NCBI GenBank assembly: GCA_019246575.1
Contig: JAFAQG010000048.1
Span: 1 to 7,214 of the forward strand
Direction: 5' to 3'
From: Acidobacteriaceae bacterium
GTDB lineage: Bacteria; Acidobacteriota; Terriglobia; Bryobacterales; Bryobacteraceae
DNA length: 7,214 nucleotides
A model generated the notes under the pieces. It searched no databases. It was not told the DNA's origin and saw nothing but the letters and a program-made list of their open reading frames with translations. Of this stretch, positions 1 to 5,801 are shown in pieces. The position numbers and the translations under genes were made by a program. The first letter of the stretch is position 1, and the number at the start of each line of letters is the position of its first letter.

Positions 1-853
1 TTCGGTGATCACATCTTCGCAACGCACAGAAGAAGGCTCGCTTGCACGCGATACGACGAGCGGCGTTCCAGGAACGCAAACCAATCTTCCGCGGCCACCT
101 GTACGGCCTCCTACACAGCCCGGGGCAGGCGTGGCGCGCAGAACCGAGAACATCGCTTACGAGACCAACCGTACGGTCCGCAGAATGCGCTTGCCGCAAG
201 GCATCATTCGGCGGATGACGGTGTCTGTGCTGGTTGACCAGAATCTTCGCTGGCAAATGGCCGGTAAGGGCAAGTCCGCTCATCCGGAGCGCGTTATTGA
301 GCCGCCCTCGGCCGATCGCATGAAAAGCATTCAGGCGGTGGTCGCGGCAACGACGGGCCTGAACACGACGCGCGGCGATCAGATCACTGTCGAAACCCAG
401 CCGTTTGAAGCTACGCTGACCGCCGAACCACCCGCTTCCATGGTTTCAGGAAGCTCCGGAAACAGCACAGCGGGAAGAAAGTTTTCTCCCATGCTGATAG
501 GCGGCATTGGAGGCGGCGTGCTCATATTGGGCGTGCTCGCATTCTTCTTCTTGCGGAAACGTCGAGCGGCGAAAGCCGAGCCTCCGGAAATGCCGCAACA
601 ACTTGAGAGCGGGAGTGCTGGTCCGGCTGAATTGGGCTGGAGCGGCGCGGCCGCCGGGCAGCAGCAACAGGTGGAAGGGTTGAGCAGTCCCGGATTGGGA
701 ATCCCGCAAGCCGAGCATGGTATCAATCTGCCGCCGCTGATGACCTCGAAGACCGAGATTCTGACGAGGCAAGTCAACGAGCAGGTTGAAAAGGACCCTG
801 CCGCACTGGCACGCATCGTACGTACCTGGCTGAACGAAGCGGAGGAATCATAA
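1..853 (+). CDS. fliF: Flagellar MS-ring protein FliF, C-terminal part (5' end outside window)
   Basis: FliF builds the inner-membrane MS ring, the base of the rotor and housing of the export gate. Only the C-terminal half is here; the reading frame is open from base 2, so the GTG at 5 is not a real start. Numbering from that GTG, residues 48-78 (YETNRTVRRM...VSVLVD) and the following stretch ending RGDQITVE match the conserved periplasmic ring-building region before the second membrane helix. That helix is residues 160-183 (FSPMLIGG...AFFFL), closed by RKRR at 184-187. A Q/G/P-rich cytoplasmic linker follows, then the tail NEQVEKDPAALARIVRTWL, the typical FliF helix pair that docks on the FliG N-terminal domain. 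A Pro-rich stretch near residues 29-38 is in the variable loop usual for this family. The stop TAA is 5 bp before fliG. Identification is firm; the partial length comes from the window edge, not from gene damage. Confidence 0.96.
   Translation, partial: SVITSSQRTEEGSLARDTTSGVPGTQTNLPRPPVRPPTQPGAGVARRTENIAYETNRTVRRMRLPQGIIRRMTVSVLVDQNLRWQMAGKGKSAHPERVIEPPSADRMKSIQAVVAATTGLNTTRGDQITVETQPFEATLTAEPPASMVSGSSGNSTAGRKFSPMLIGGIGGGVLILGVLAFFFLRKRRAAKAEPPEMPQQLESGSAGPAELGWSGAAAGQQQQVEGLSSPGLGIPQAEHGINLPPLMTSKTEILTRQVNEQVEKDPAALARIVRTWLNEAEES
841..845 (+). promoter_or_regulatory. Probable Shine-Dalgarno of fliG, unusually distant
   Basis: GGAGG lies inside the last codons of fliF, 13 nt before the fliG ATG at 859. 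That spacing is longer than the usual 5-9 nt. No closer purine-rich site is present, so fliG may rely partly on ribosomes finishing fliF 5 bp upstream. The next in-frame alternative, GTG at 883, has no better site, which supports ATG 859. Confidence 0.5.
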
Positions 854-858
854 CGCGT

Positions 859-1905
859 ATGCCCGTTCCTGCTCCTGTACCCGTGGCCGGCGCACCCTCG
901 CGTGCGCTGACCGGTCTGCAAAAGGCCGCCGTTCTCATGGTGATCCTAGGCGAGCAGACCAGCGCGACAGTGTTGCGGCAACTCGACGATGTCGAGGTTC
1001 AGCGAATCGGGCGCGCGATTGCGCGAGTGCCGACGATCACGAGCGAACTCGCTGAAGAAGTACTCACCGAGTTTTATCAAATGATCGTTGCGCAGGAGTA
1101 TGTGCTCAAGGGTGGAATGGAGTACGCCGAAAAGGTTCTTTTGAGCGCCTTTGGGTCCGAGCAGGCAAAACGCCTTATTGATCGTGTCACCAGGGGCATC
1201 GCATATAACAGCGCCAACTTCGACGCTCTGCAGAAATCGGATCCGCAGCAGCTGGCGAACTTCATCCGTAACGAGCATCCGCAAACGGTCGCACTCATTC
1301 TTTCGCATCTCGGTCCATCGCAGGCGGCCGGGCTGTTAGCCTCGCTTCCGGCCGAGATGCAGCACGACATTGCGGTTCGCATGGCGAACCTCGATCAGAT
1401 ATCGCCGGAGATTATTTCGAAAATCGCGACCATCGTCGGAGAGAAGCTAAAGGCTATCGGAGAGAACAACCGCGAGACATACGGTGGCGTTCGCGCCGTT
1501 GCCGAGCTGTTCAATCGCCTGGATCAGGGGCACAGTAAAGAGATTCTGAACCGTATTGAGGCCTCGAATGCCGATCTCGGCGGGCAGATCCGGCAGCTCA
1601 TGTTTGTATTTGAGGATCTTCTGAAGGTGGAAGCGCGCGGGATTCGCGAGCTTCTCGAGCGCGTGGATCGGAAGGTGCTGACAGTAGCGCTCAAAGGGAC
1701 GAGCGAGCCCTTAAGAAACCATTTCCTGCAGGTGATGTCGCAACGCGGCGCGGATATGCTGCGCGAGGATATGGAAGCGCTGGGACCCGTCAGGATGCGC
1801 GAGGTCGAAGCGGCGCAGCAGCAGATCATCGCGGCAGCACGACAGCTAGAAGCCGAGGGCGTTGTCACTCTGAACGATTCAGGTGGCGATCAGTATGTTA
1901 GCTAA
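859..1905 (+). CDS. fliG: Flagellar motor switch protein FliG
   Basis: FliG is the C-ring protein that contacts FliF above, FliM below, and the stator at its C-terminal domain, where torque is generated. At 348 aa it is slightly longer than E. coli FliG (331 aa), mainly through a Pro/Ala/Val-rich N-terminal tail (PVPAPVPVAGAPS) before the canonical LTGLQKAAVL start of the FliF-binding domain. The middle domain has the FliM-binding EHPQT at 139-143, and the hinge glycines are at 209-210 (YGGVRAVAELFN). The C-terminal domain shows MFVFEDL at 248-254, ALKG with K279, SQR with R296, the acidic pair E303-D304, and GPVR with R312. The spacing of these charges equals that of E. coli K264, R281, D288, D289 and R297, so the torque surface is preserved. 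The protein ends in QYVS, like the enterobacterial TYV end. Start ATG 859 is 5 bp after fliF; the 3' end overlaps fliH. Confidence 0.98.
   Translation: MPVPAPVPVAGAPSRALTGLQKAAVLMVILGEQTSATVLRQLDDVEVQRIGRAIARVPTITSELAEEVLTEFYQMIVAQEYVLKGGMEYAEKVLLSAFGSEQAKRLIDRVTRGIAYNSANFDALQKSDPQQLANFIRNEHPQTVALILSHLGPSQAAGLLASLPAEMQHDIAVRMANLDQISPEIISKIATIVGEKLKAIGENNRETYGGVRAVAELFNRLDQGHSKEILNRIEASNADLGGQIRQLMFVFEDLLKVEARGIRELLERVDRKVLTVALKGTSEPLRNHFLQVMSQRGADMLREDMEALGPVRMREVEAAQQQIIAAARQLEAEGVVTLNDSGGDQYVS
1881..1886 (+). promoter_or_regulatory. Shine-Dalgarno that decides the fliH start
   Basis: AGGTGG sits 8 nt before ATG 1895 inside the fliG 3' end. It overlaps the alternative GTG at 1883 and so cannot serve it. 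This favours ATG 1895 as the fliH start and implies an 11-bp fliG/fliH overlap with likely translational coupling. Confidence 0.6.
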
Positions 1906-2584
1906 GATCCTCGCCAACGGAGATGCGATTGTAAGCGCTGTCGAATGGCCGAGTGTAGATGCAGGCTCCACGCGACCAGCTTACGATCCGAGTGTCTCTG
2001 CGCATGGGAACGCTGCAGATGTCATGCAATTACAAGCGGATCTCGCCGCTGTTCGAGCCGAGCTCGCGAAAGCGAAGACTGATAGCGAGCGGCGCGCGCA
2101 AGAGGCGTTCGTTGCGGGCAAGCGAGAAGGCGACGCTATGGCGCGGCAGGCGGTTGATGAGCAGCTGCAGGCCGAAATGGCCAATATCAGAAATCTGATG
2201 CGCGATCTCAACGCAGCAGGTCCCAAAATGCGAAAACAGGTGGAGGAAGAGGTCGTTCGTTTGTCGATCGCAGTAGCGCGCCGAATTATTCACCGGGAGC
2301 TGACTATCGATCCCGATGCACTCGTGGGGTTGATTAAAGCCGCGTTTGCGCGGCTCGATCAGCGAGAGATCAAACAGATTCGCACGGATCAGCAGAGTGT
2401 CGACACGGTGCGCAAGATCGTTGCCGCGCTTCCCGCGCCTGAGAGCGTGAAGGTGGTCGGCGACCCGACGCTAAGGCCAGGCTCGATCGTGATCGATATT
2501 CCACGCGGTCAGCTTGACGCCTCCGTCGATACTCAATTGCGGGAAATCGAGCGAGGGTTTGTCGATCTTGTTCGGCATTCATAG
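1895..2584 (+). CDS. fliH: Flagellar export ATPase regulator FliH
   Basis: FliH is the peripheral stalk of the flagellar type III export apparatus; it holds FliI, represses its ATPase and links it to the C ring. The chosen start ATG 1895 gives 229 aa, near the usual size (235 aa in Salmonella). A GTG at 1883 in the same frame would add four residues but lacks a ribosome site. After a variable N-terminus comes an Ala/Glu/Lys/Arg-rich helix (about residues 44-110) that should be coiled coil. It holds the FliH hallmark of glycines every four residues: A71, G75, G79, A83, an AxxxGxxxGxxxA pattern. The C-terminal half (EEEVVRLSIAVARRIIHREL and the later VVGDPTLRPGSIVID) resembles the family domain shared with the V/F-type ATPase E/delta subunits. 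The gene overlaps fliG by 11 bp and stops 2 bp before fliI, matching the FliH-FliI partnership. N-terminal divergence is normal for FliH. Confidence 0.92.
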   Translation: MLAKILANGDAIVSAVEWPSVDAGSTRPAYDPSVSAHGNAADVMQLQADLAAVRAELAKAKTDSERRAQEAFVAGKREGDAMARQAVDEQLQAEMANIRNLMRDLNAAGPKMRKQVEEEVVRLSIAVARRIIHRELTIDPDALVGLIKAAFARLDQREIKQIRTDQQSVDTVRKIVAALPAPESVKVVGDPTLRPGSIVIDIPRGQLDASVDTQLREIERGFVDLVRHS

Positions 2585-2586
2585 TC

Positions 2587-3906
2587 ATGGCTGCCTTTCG
2601 TTTCGCACCATATTTCGACCTGCTCAATCGCATTGAGCCGATCGTGTTCACCGGAACTGTGACGGAGATGGTTGGGATGCTGATCGAGTCCGAGGGTCCA
2701 CCTGTTGCGGTGGGCGATTTCTGCGAGATCGCCTCATCGGACGGCAGACACGTTCGAGCTCAGGTCATCGGTTTTCGTAACGGGAAAGTTTTATCGATGC
2801 CGCTTGAAGAGACCGCCGGCATTCAGCTTGGCGACGCGATTACAGCGCGCCCGGATGCTGCGCGAGTCCATGTAGGGCCGGGGCTGCTGGGGCGAGTCTT
2901 AGACGGGTTTGGGCAGCCAATTGATAAGCGGGGCCCGATCTCTGCAAGTGCGGAATACGAGCTGATGGCGAAGGCTCCCGGCCCGCTCGAACGAGAGAAC
3001 ATTCAAGAGCGATTGGTGACTGGCATTCGCGCGATCGACAGCTTGTTGCCGTGCGGCAAAGGTCAGCGCATCGGTATCTTCGGCGGAAGCGGCGTCGGCA
3101 AGAGCACGCTGCTCGGAACCATGGCGCGGCACAGCTCAGCCGACGTAAATGTAATTGCGTTGATCGGGGAGCGTAACCGCGAGGTGCGCGAATTTCTGGA
3201 ACACGAACTTAGCGCCGAAGGTCTAGCGCGATCGGTGGTGATTGTGGCGACCTCCGATTGTCCCGCGCCGCTGAAAATCCGGGCCGCTCTGGTGGCACTT
3301 GCGGTTTCGGAGTACTTCCGCGATCAGGGTAAAGACGTATTGCTCGTGATGGACTCCGTCACGCGGCTTGCGATGGCGCAGCGTGAAATCGGGCTTGCCG
3401 CAGGGGAGCCACCCAGTCAAAAGGGCTACACACCGTCGGTATTTTCGTTGTTGCCGAAGATCTGCGAGAGGGCAGGGAAGTTCGATCACGGTTCAATCAC
3501 CGGCTTTTTCACTGTGCTGGTGGAGGGTGACGATTTCAACGAGCCGATCTGTGACGCGGTTCGCGCCATTCTTGACGGCCACATACAGTTGTCGCGTTCG
3601 CTCGGGGCGGCCGGACATTATCCTGCCATCGATGTCATTCACTCGGTGAGCCGGCTCGCATCGAAGGTAGCAAACCGCGAGGAACGTGACGCCGCGCAGC
3701 GAATCAGAGAAGCGCTCGCTCTCATGGATCGATCTCAGGACCTGATCAACCTTGGAGCGTATGTATCGGGCTCGAATCCGCGGCTCGATGGCGCAATCCG
3801 GCAGCGCGGCAGCATTGAGCAGTTCTTAAGGCAGGAAGCGGGTCAGAGCGCGCCATTGGGCGAGACATTGGAATCGTTGAAAGAGCTTGCCTCTGCGATT
3901 GCGTGA
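2587..3906 (+). CDS. fliI: Flagellum-specific export ATPase FliI
   Basis: FliI is the cytoplasmic hexameric ATPase of the flagellar type III export apparatus and an F1-beta relative. It unloads chaperones and primes rod, hook and filament subunits for export. It is 439 aa, full length for the family (456 aa in Salmonella). The N-terminal beta-barrel domain (about 1-95) is followed by the nucleotide-binding core. Walker A is GGSGVGKST at 166-174, the probable catalytic glutamate is E195 in GERNREV, and Walker B is VLLVMD at 251-256 followed by SVTR. Further family hallmarks are GEPPSQKGYTPSVFSLLPK, GSITGFFTVLVEGDDFNEP and HYPAIDV. The C-terminal helical domain ends with LINLGAYVSGSNPRLDGAI and a helical tail. 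These features separate it from F1 alpha/beta subunits, and its position between fliH and fliJ separates it from virulence-type ATPases. ATG 2587 is 2 bp after the fliH stop with no evident Shine-Dalgarno, so translational coupling to fliH is likely. Confidence 0.98.
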   Translation: MAAFRFAPYFDLLNRIEPIVFTGTVTEMVGMLIESEGPPVAVGDFCEIASSDGRHVRAQVIGFRNGKVLSMPLEETAGIQLGDAITARPDAARVHVGPGLLGRVLDGFGQPIDKRGPISASAEYELMAKAPGPLERENIQERLVTGIRAIDSLLPCGKGQRIGIFGGSGVGKSTLLGTMARHSSADVNVIALIGERNREVREFLEHELSAEGLARSVVIVATSDCPAPLKIRAALVALAVSEYFRDQGKDVLLVMDSVTRLAMAQREIGLAAGEPPSQKGYTPSVFSLLPKICERAGKFDHGSITGFFTVLVEGDDFNEPICDAVRAILDGHIQLSRSLGAAGHYPAIDVIHSVSRLASKVANREERDAAQRIREALALMDRSQDLINLGAYVSGSNPRLDGAIRQRGSIEQFLRQEAGQSAPLGETLESLKELASAIA

Positions 3907-3908
3907 TA

Positions 3909-3914
3909 GCGGAA
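3909..3914 (+). promoter_or_regulatory. Weak Shine-Dalgarno of fliJ
   Basis: GCGGAA lies 7 nt before the GTG at 3922, within the 15-bp fliI-fliJ gap. It is a poor match to AGGAGG but the only purine-rich site. It supports the GTG, whose product begins MKRFEFTLERVL, the standard FliJ N-terminus. Confidence 0.4.
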
Positions 3915-3921
3915 TTCAGCT

Positions 3922-4368
3922 GTGAAACGGTTTGAATTTACTCTGGAGCGAGTCCTCGACCTTCGCAGGCAGCAGGCGGAAGTAGAACGAGCTCGCCTGA
4001 CAACCCTGACCGCAAAACTGAATGCTCTCGAAGCGGAGATCAGAGCCATCGAGACTCAGCTGCTCGACGCCAATGCGGATGTCAAGAATGGCCAGTCCGC
4101 CTTCAGTCAGGATTTCACCGCATTGGCCAGCTTCGAACGGCATATTCGACGCAAGAGAGCCGAGTTGCAGCAGCACCGCGACCGTGTTCTGGCGGAGATT
4201 AAACAACAGCAGCAGAAAGCTGCAGCGGCCGACACGCGGGTCAAGCTCCTCGATAAGCTAAGAGCCAAGCGCCGGAGCGAGTGGCAGGCAGAAGCCGACA
4301 AGGAGCTGGAGACCCTCGCAGCCGAATCGTACGTTTCGCGGATGCTCGCGGAACGTCGCCGCGCTTAA
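3922..4368 (+). CDS. fliJ: Flagellar export central stalk protein FliJ
   Basis: FliJ is a small antiparallel coiled-coil protein that sits in the pore of the FliI hexamer like the gamma subunit of F1, binds the export gate and helps recycle chaperones. The 148 aa length equals the usual FliJ size (147 aa in Salmonella). The start KRFEFTLERVLDLRRQQ is the conserved FliJ opening. The rest is almost wholly charged helix rich in Glu, Arg, Ala and Gln, with a QQQQK run near the middle. The C-terminal KLLDKLRAKRRSEWQAEADK matches the second-helix pattern of the family. Sequence alone is weak for such coiled coils, but with fliHI directly upstream the call is strong. The start codon is GTG at 3922. 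The TAA stop at 4366-4368 overlaps the stop codon of the convergent rod-binding gene, so no intergenic space follows. Confidence 0.92.
   Translation: MKRFEFTLERVLDLRRQQAEVERARLTTLTAKLNALEAEIRAIETQLLDANADVKNGQSAFSQDFTALASFERHIRRKRAELQQHRDRVLAEIKQQQQKAAAADTRVKLLDKLRAKRRSEWQAEADKELETLAAESYVSRMLAERRRA
4347..4363. repeat. Inverted repeat near the fliJ 3' end
   Basis: CGCGG at 4347-4351 and CCGCG at 4359-4363 form a perfect 5-bp stem with a 7-nt loop. For minus-strand transcripts it lies just past the rod-binding gene's stop codon. It has no T-run after it on either strand, so it is not a standard intrinsic terminator; it could pause polymerase or protect an RNA 3' end. It may be chance in GC-rich coding DNA. 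Confidence 0.35.
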
Positions 4369-4376
4369 AGCGTCGG
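4359..4376. repeat. Hairpin centred on the two convergent stop codons
   Basis: CCGCGCTT at 4359-4366 pairs with AAGCG at 4368-4372 and CGG at 4374-4376, with T4373 as a one-base bulge. The centre, TTAA at 4365-4368, carries the stop codons of both converging genes. In RNA this gives about 7 bp with a UAA loop, readable from either direction. No U-tract follows on either strand. It shares bases with the 4347-4363 repeat, so the two are mutually exclusive. Confidence 0.35.
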
Positions 4377-4688
4377 GGAGTTGACCGCGGGATGAGCGGC
4401 CTTTTTCAGTCCTGCCGAGATCGTCTTCGCGAGCCCGAGTCCGCCGCCACTTGCGAGCGCTTGCGCGAGTTGCTGCTCTGAAAGGTCGCTGAGACCCGAG
4501 CCTGCATCTTCCTCGTCGGTGCCCATCCAGCCGCCGCCATCGCTTTCGCGCGCGGATTTCAGGACTTCGCTCATCAAGAGCGCTTCGAACTGACTCGCGG
4601 CCTTGTGGATCGAATCCGGCGAGTCTTTCGGAGCTGTGGCGCCGGGTACAAATGGGACGGAGGGCGAGGTTGTGATCGGGTGTATCAT
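4365..4688 (-). CDS. flgJ: Rod-binding domain protein, FlgJ N-terminal type without muramidase
   Basis: The protein is 107 aa, starting at ATG 4688 on the minus strand. Residues 29-95 match the rod-binding domain of FlgJ: AASQFEALLMSEVLKSAR, then an acidic glycine-rich loop (GGGWMGTDEED), then LSDLSEQQLAQALASGGGLGLAKTI. In Salmonella the N-terminal half of FlgJ (313 aa overall) helps the rod polymerise in the periplasm, and the C-terminal half is a muramidase that opens the peptidoglycan. Here the muramidase half is absent, as in many bacteria outside the gammaproteobacteria, so a separate enzyme must cut the wall. No signal peptide is visible, consistent with export through the flagellar apparatus. 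It lies 9 bp after flgI, with a strong Shine-Dalgarno. Its stop codon overlaps that of fliJ. The symbol refers to the N-terminal domain only. Confidence 0.88.
   Translation of the reverse strand: MIHPITTSPSVPFVPGATAPKDSPDSIHKAASQFEALLMSEVLKSARESDGGGWMGTDEEDAGSGLSDLSEQQLAQALASGGGLGLAKTISAGLKKAAHPAVNSPTL
4385..4406 (+). terminator. Possible weak intrinsic terminator of the fliFGHIJ run
   Basis: CCGC (4385-4388) and GCGG (4396-4399) form a 4-bp stem with a 7-nt loop, followed by CC and then TTTTT at 4402-4406. It begins 17 nt after the fliJ stop, a sensible place for the plus-strand run to end. It lies in the 3' coding part of the opposing gene, where the T-run is antisense to its Lys-Lys codons. 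The stem is short, so real termination may be weak, Rho-dependent or absent. Confidence 0.25.
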
Positions 4689-4694
4689 TTATGA

Positions 4695-4699
4695 CTCCT
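4695..4699 (-). promoter_or_regulatory. Strong Shine-Dalgarno of the flgJ-type gene, overlapping the flgI stop
   Basis: The minus strand reads TAGGAG, six bases (TCATAA), then ATG at 4688. The TAG is the flgI stop codon (4700-4698), so the ribosome site and the upstream stop share bases. This confirms the start and suggests re-initiation by ribosomes finishing flgI. Confidence 0.75.
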
Positions 4700-5798
4700 A
4701 GAGAATCTCGATCTCTGCGTCGAGTGCGCCGGCCGCTTTCAAGCTTTGCAGGATGGCAATGATATCGCGCGGTGTCGAGCCGATCGCGACGAGTGAGCGC
4801 ACGAGTTCGTCTACGGTTGCTCCGTTCTTGAGCACGATATCCTTGGCCTTGTCCTGCTTGGCAGCCACATCGACCTGCGGAACGACAGCCGTCTGACCGC
4901 CTGAGAACGGCGCCGGTTGAGAAACGCCGTACGAGGTTTGGATCTGAACCGTGAGGTCGCCGTGAAGAATGGCGGCGGGAGCAATGTGCAAGTCGCCGCC
5001 CAGAACGACCGTGCCAGTGCGTTCGTTAATTGCAATTTTCGCAGCGCGATCGGCGTCGAGTTGCAGGTCTTCGACCCCGGCTACGAAATCGACTATGTTG
5101 GCCTGATACGACTCGGGGACATGCACGGTAATCAATCCGGAGTTCAGAGCGCGCGCGATGTTCTCCGAATCACCATCGCCGTATTTCTGGTTGATCACCT
5201 CCGCCATGCGCGAAGCGGTTGCGTAATCGGGTCGTCGGAGCTGCAGATTGAGCGCACTGGTCGGGTTCATGCTCGGGGGCGCCTGTTCCACAATGGCGCC
5301 ATCGACGATTCTTCCGACAGTCGGGTGATTCACCGTTTGGGAGTTACCGGCTCGTCCGGCTACGAAACCGCCGGTTACAACCGAGCCCTGGGCCATGGCA
5401 TACAGTTGCCCGTTAGCCGCACGAAGCGGTGTCATGACCAGCAGCCCGCCTTGCAAATTTGAACTGTCGCCAATCGCGGCAACATCGACGTCGATCTTGC
5501 TGCCCGGTTGCGCAAACGGCGGGAGGGTTGCGGTGACAAGTACCGCTGCGGTATTGCGGACGATGATGGCAGTAGGAGGCACATTCACGCCCATTCGCTG
5601 CAGCACGTTTGTGAGCGATTGGACGGAGAACACCGTTTGCTGCCTGTCGCCGGTTCCATTCAGACCGACAACGATGCCGTAACCGAGGAGCTGGTTATCG
5701 CGCACTCCTTGGATGGAGACCAGATCCTTAATTCGAGAGGAAGCACTGGCCAAAACAGAGCAGACGAGCAGTGCAGTAAAAAGCTTGCGCATTCGCAT
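4698..5798 (-). CDS. flgI: Flagellar P-ring protein FlgI
   Basis: FlgI is a periplasmic protein that assembles around the distal rod as the P ring, a bushing in the peptidoglycan layer. It is 366 aa, the usual length (365 aa in E. coli). Residues 1-19 are a Sec signal peptide (basic MRMRK, hydrophobic core, likely cut after ASA). The mature start RIKDLVSIQGVRDNQLLGYG is the near-invariant FlgI opening. It is followed by GLNGTGD, then RNTAAVLVTATLPPFAQPGS at 81-100, KIDVDVAAIGD, and LQGGLLVMTPLRAANGQLYA. The C-terminus holds the family's NGATVDELVRSL and DIIAILQSLKAAGAL. The start could be ATG 5798 or the third-residue ATG 5792; both leave the signal peptide intact and neither has a clear Shine-Dalgarno. 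ATG 5798 is 3 bp after the flgH stop, so coupling to flgH is likely. The mature protein has no cysteine, unlike enterobacterial FlgI. Confidence 0.98.
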   Translation of the reverse strand: MRMRKLFTALLVCSVLASASSRIKDLVSIQGVRDNQLLGYGIVVGLNGTGDRQQTVFSVQSLTNVLQRMGVNVPPTAIIVRNTAAVLVTATLPPFAQPGSKIDVDVAAIGDSSNLQGGLLVMTPLRAANGQLYAMAQGSVVTGGFVAGRAGNSQTVNHPTVGRIVDGAIVEQAPPSMNPTSALNLQLRRPDYATASRMAEVINQKYGDGDSENIARALNSGLITVHVPESYQANIVDFVAGVEDLQLDADRAAKIAINERTGTVVLGGDLHIAPAAILHGDLTVQIQTSYGVSQPAPFSGGQTAVVPQVDVAAKQDKAKDIVLKNGATVDELVRSLVAIGSTPRDIIAILQSLKAAGALDAEIEIL

Positions 5799-5801
5799 GG
5801 T

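Noticed and set aside
5..853. GTG at 5 as a real start of a short protein
   Set aside because: The translation begins in the middle of the FliF periplasmic region, so this is simply the window cutting a longer gene.
379..921. Minus-strand open frame of 180 codons opposite fliF and the fliG start
   Set aside because: It is antisense to well-conserved FliF, including its membrane helix and FliG-binding tail. The Cys/Ser/Pro/Ala-rich translation is typical of a shadow frame.
1883..1894. GTG at 1883 as the fliH start
   Set aside because: The only ribosome site nearby (1881-1886) overlaps this codon and is correctly spaced for ATG 1895 instead.
4917..5462. Plus-strand open frame of 181 codons opposite flgI
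   Set aside because: It runs against the conserved FlgI core, with no ribosome site of note and no family resemblance.
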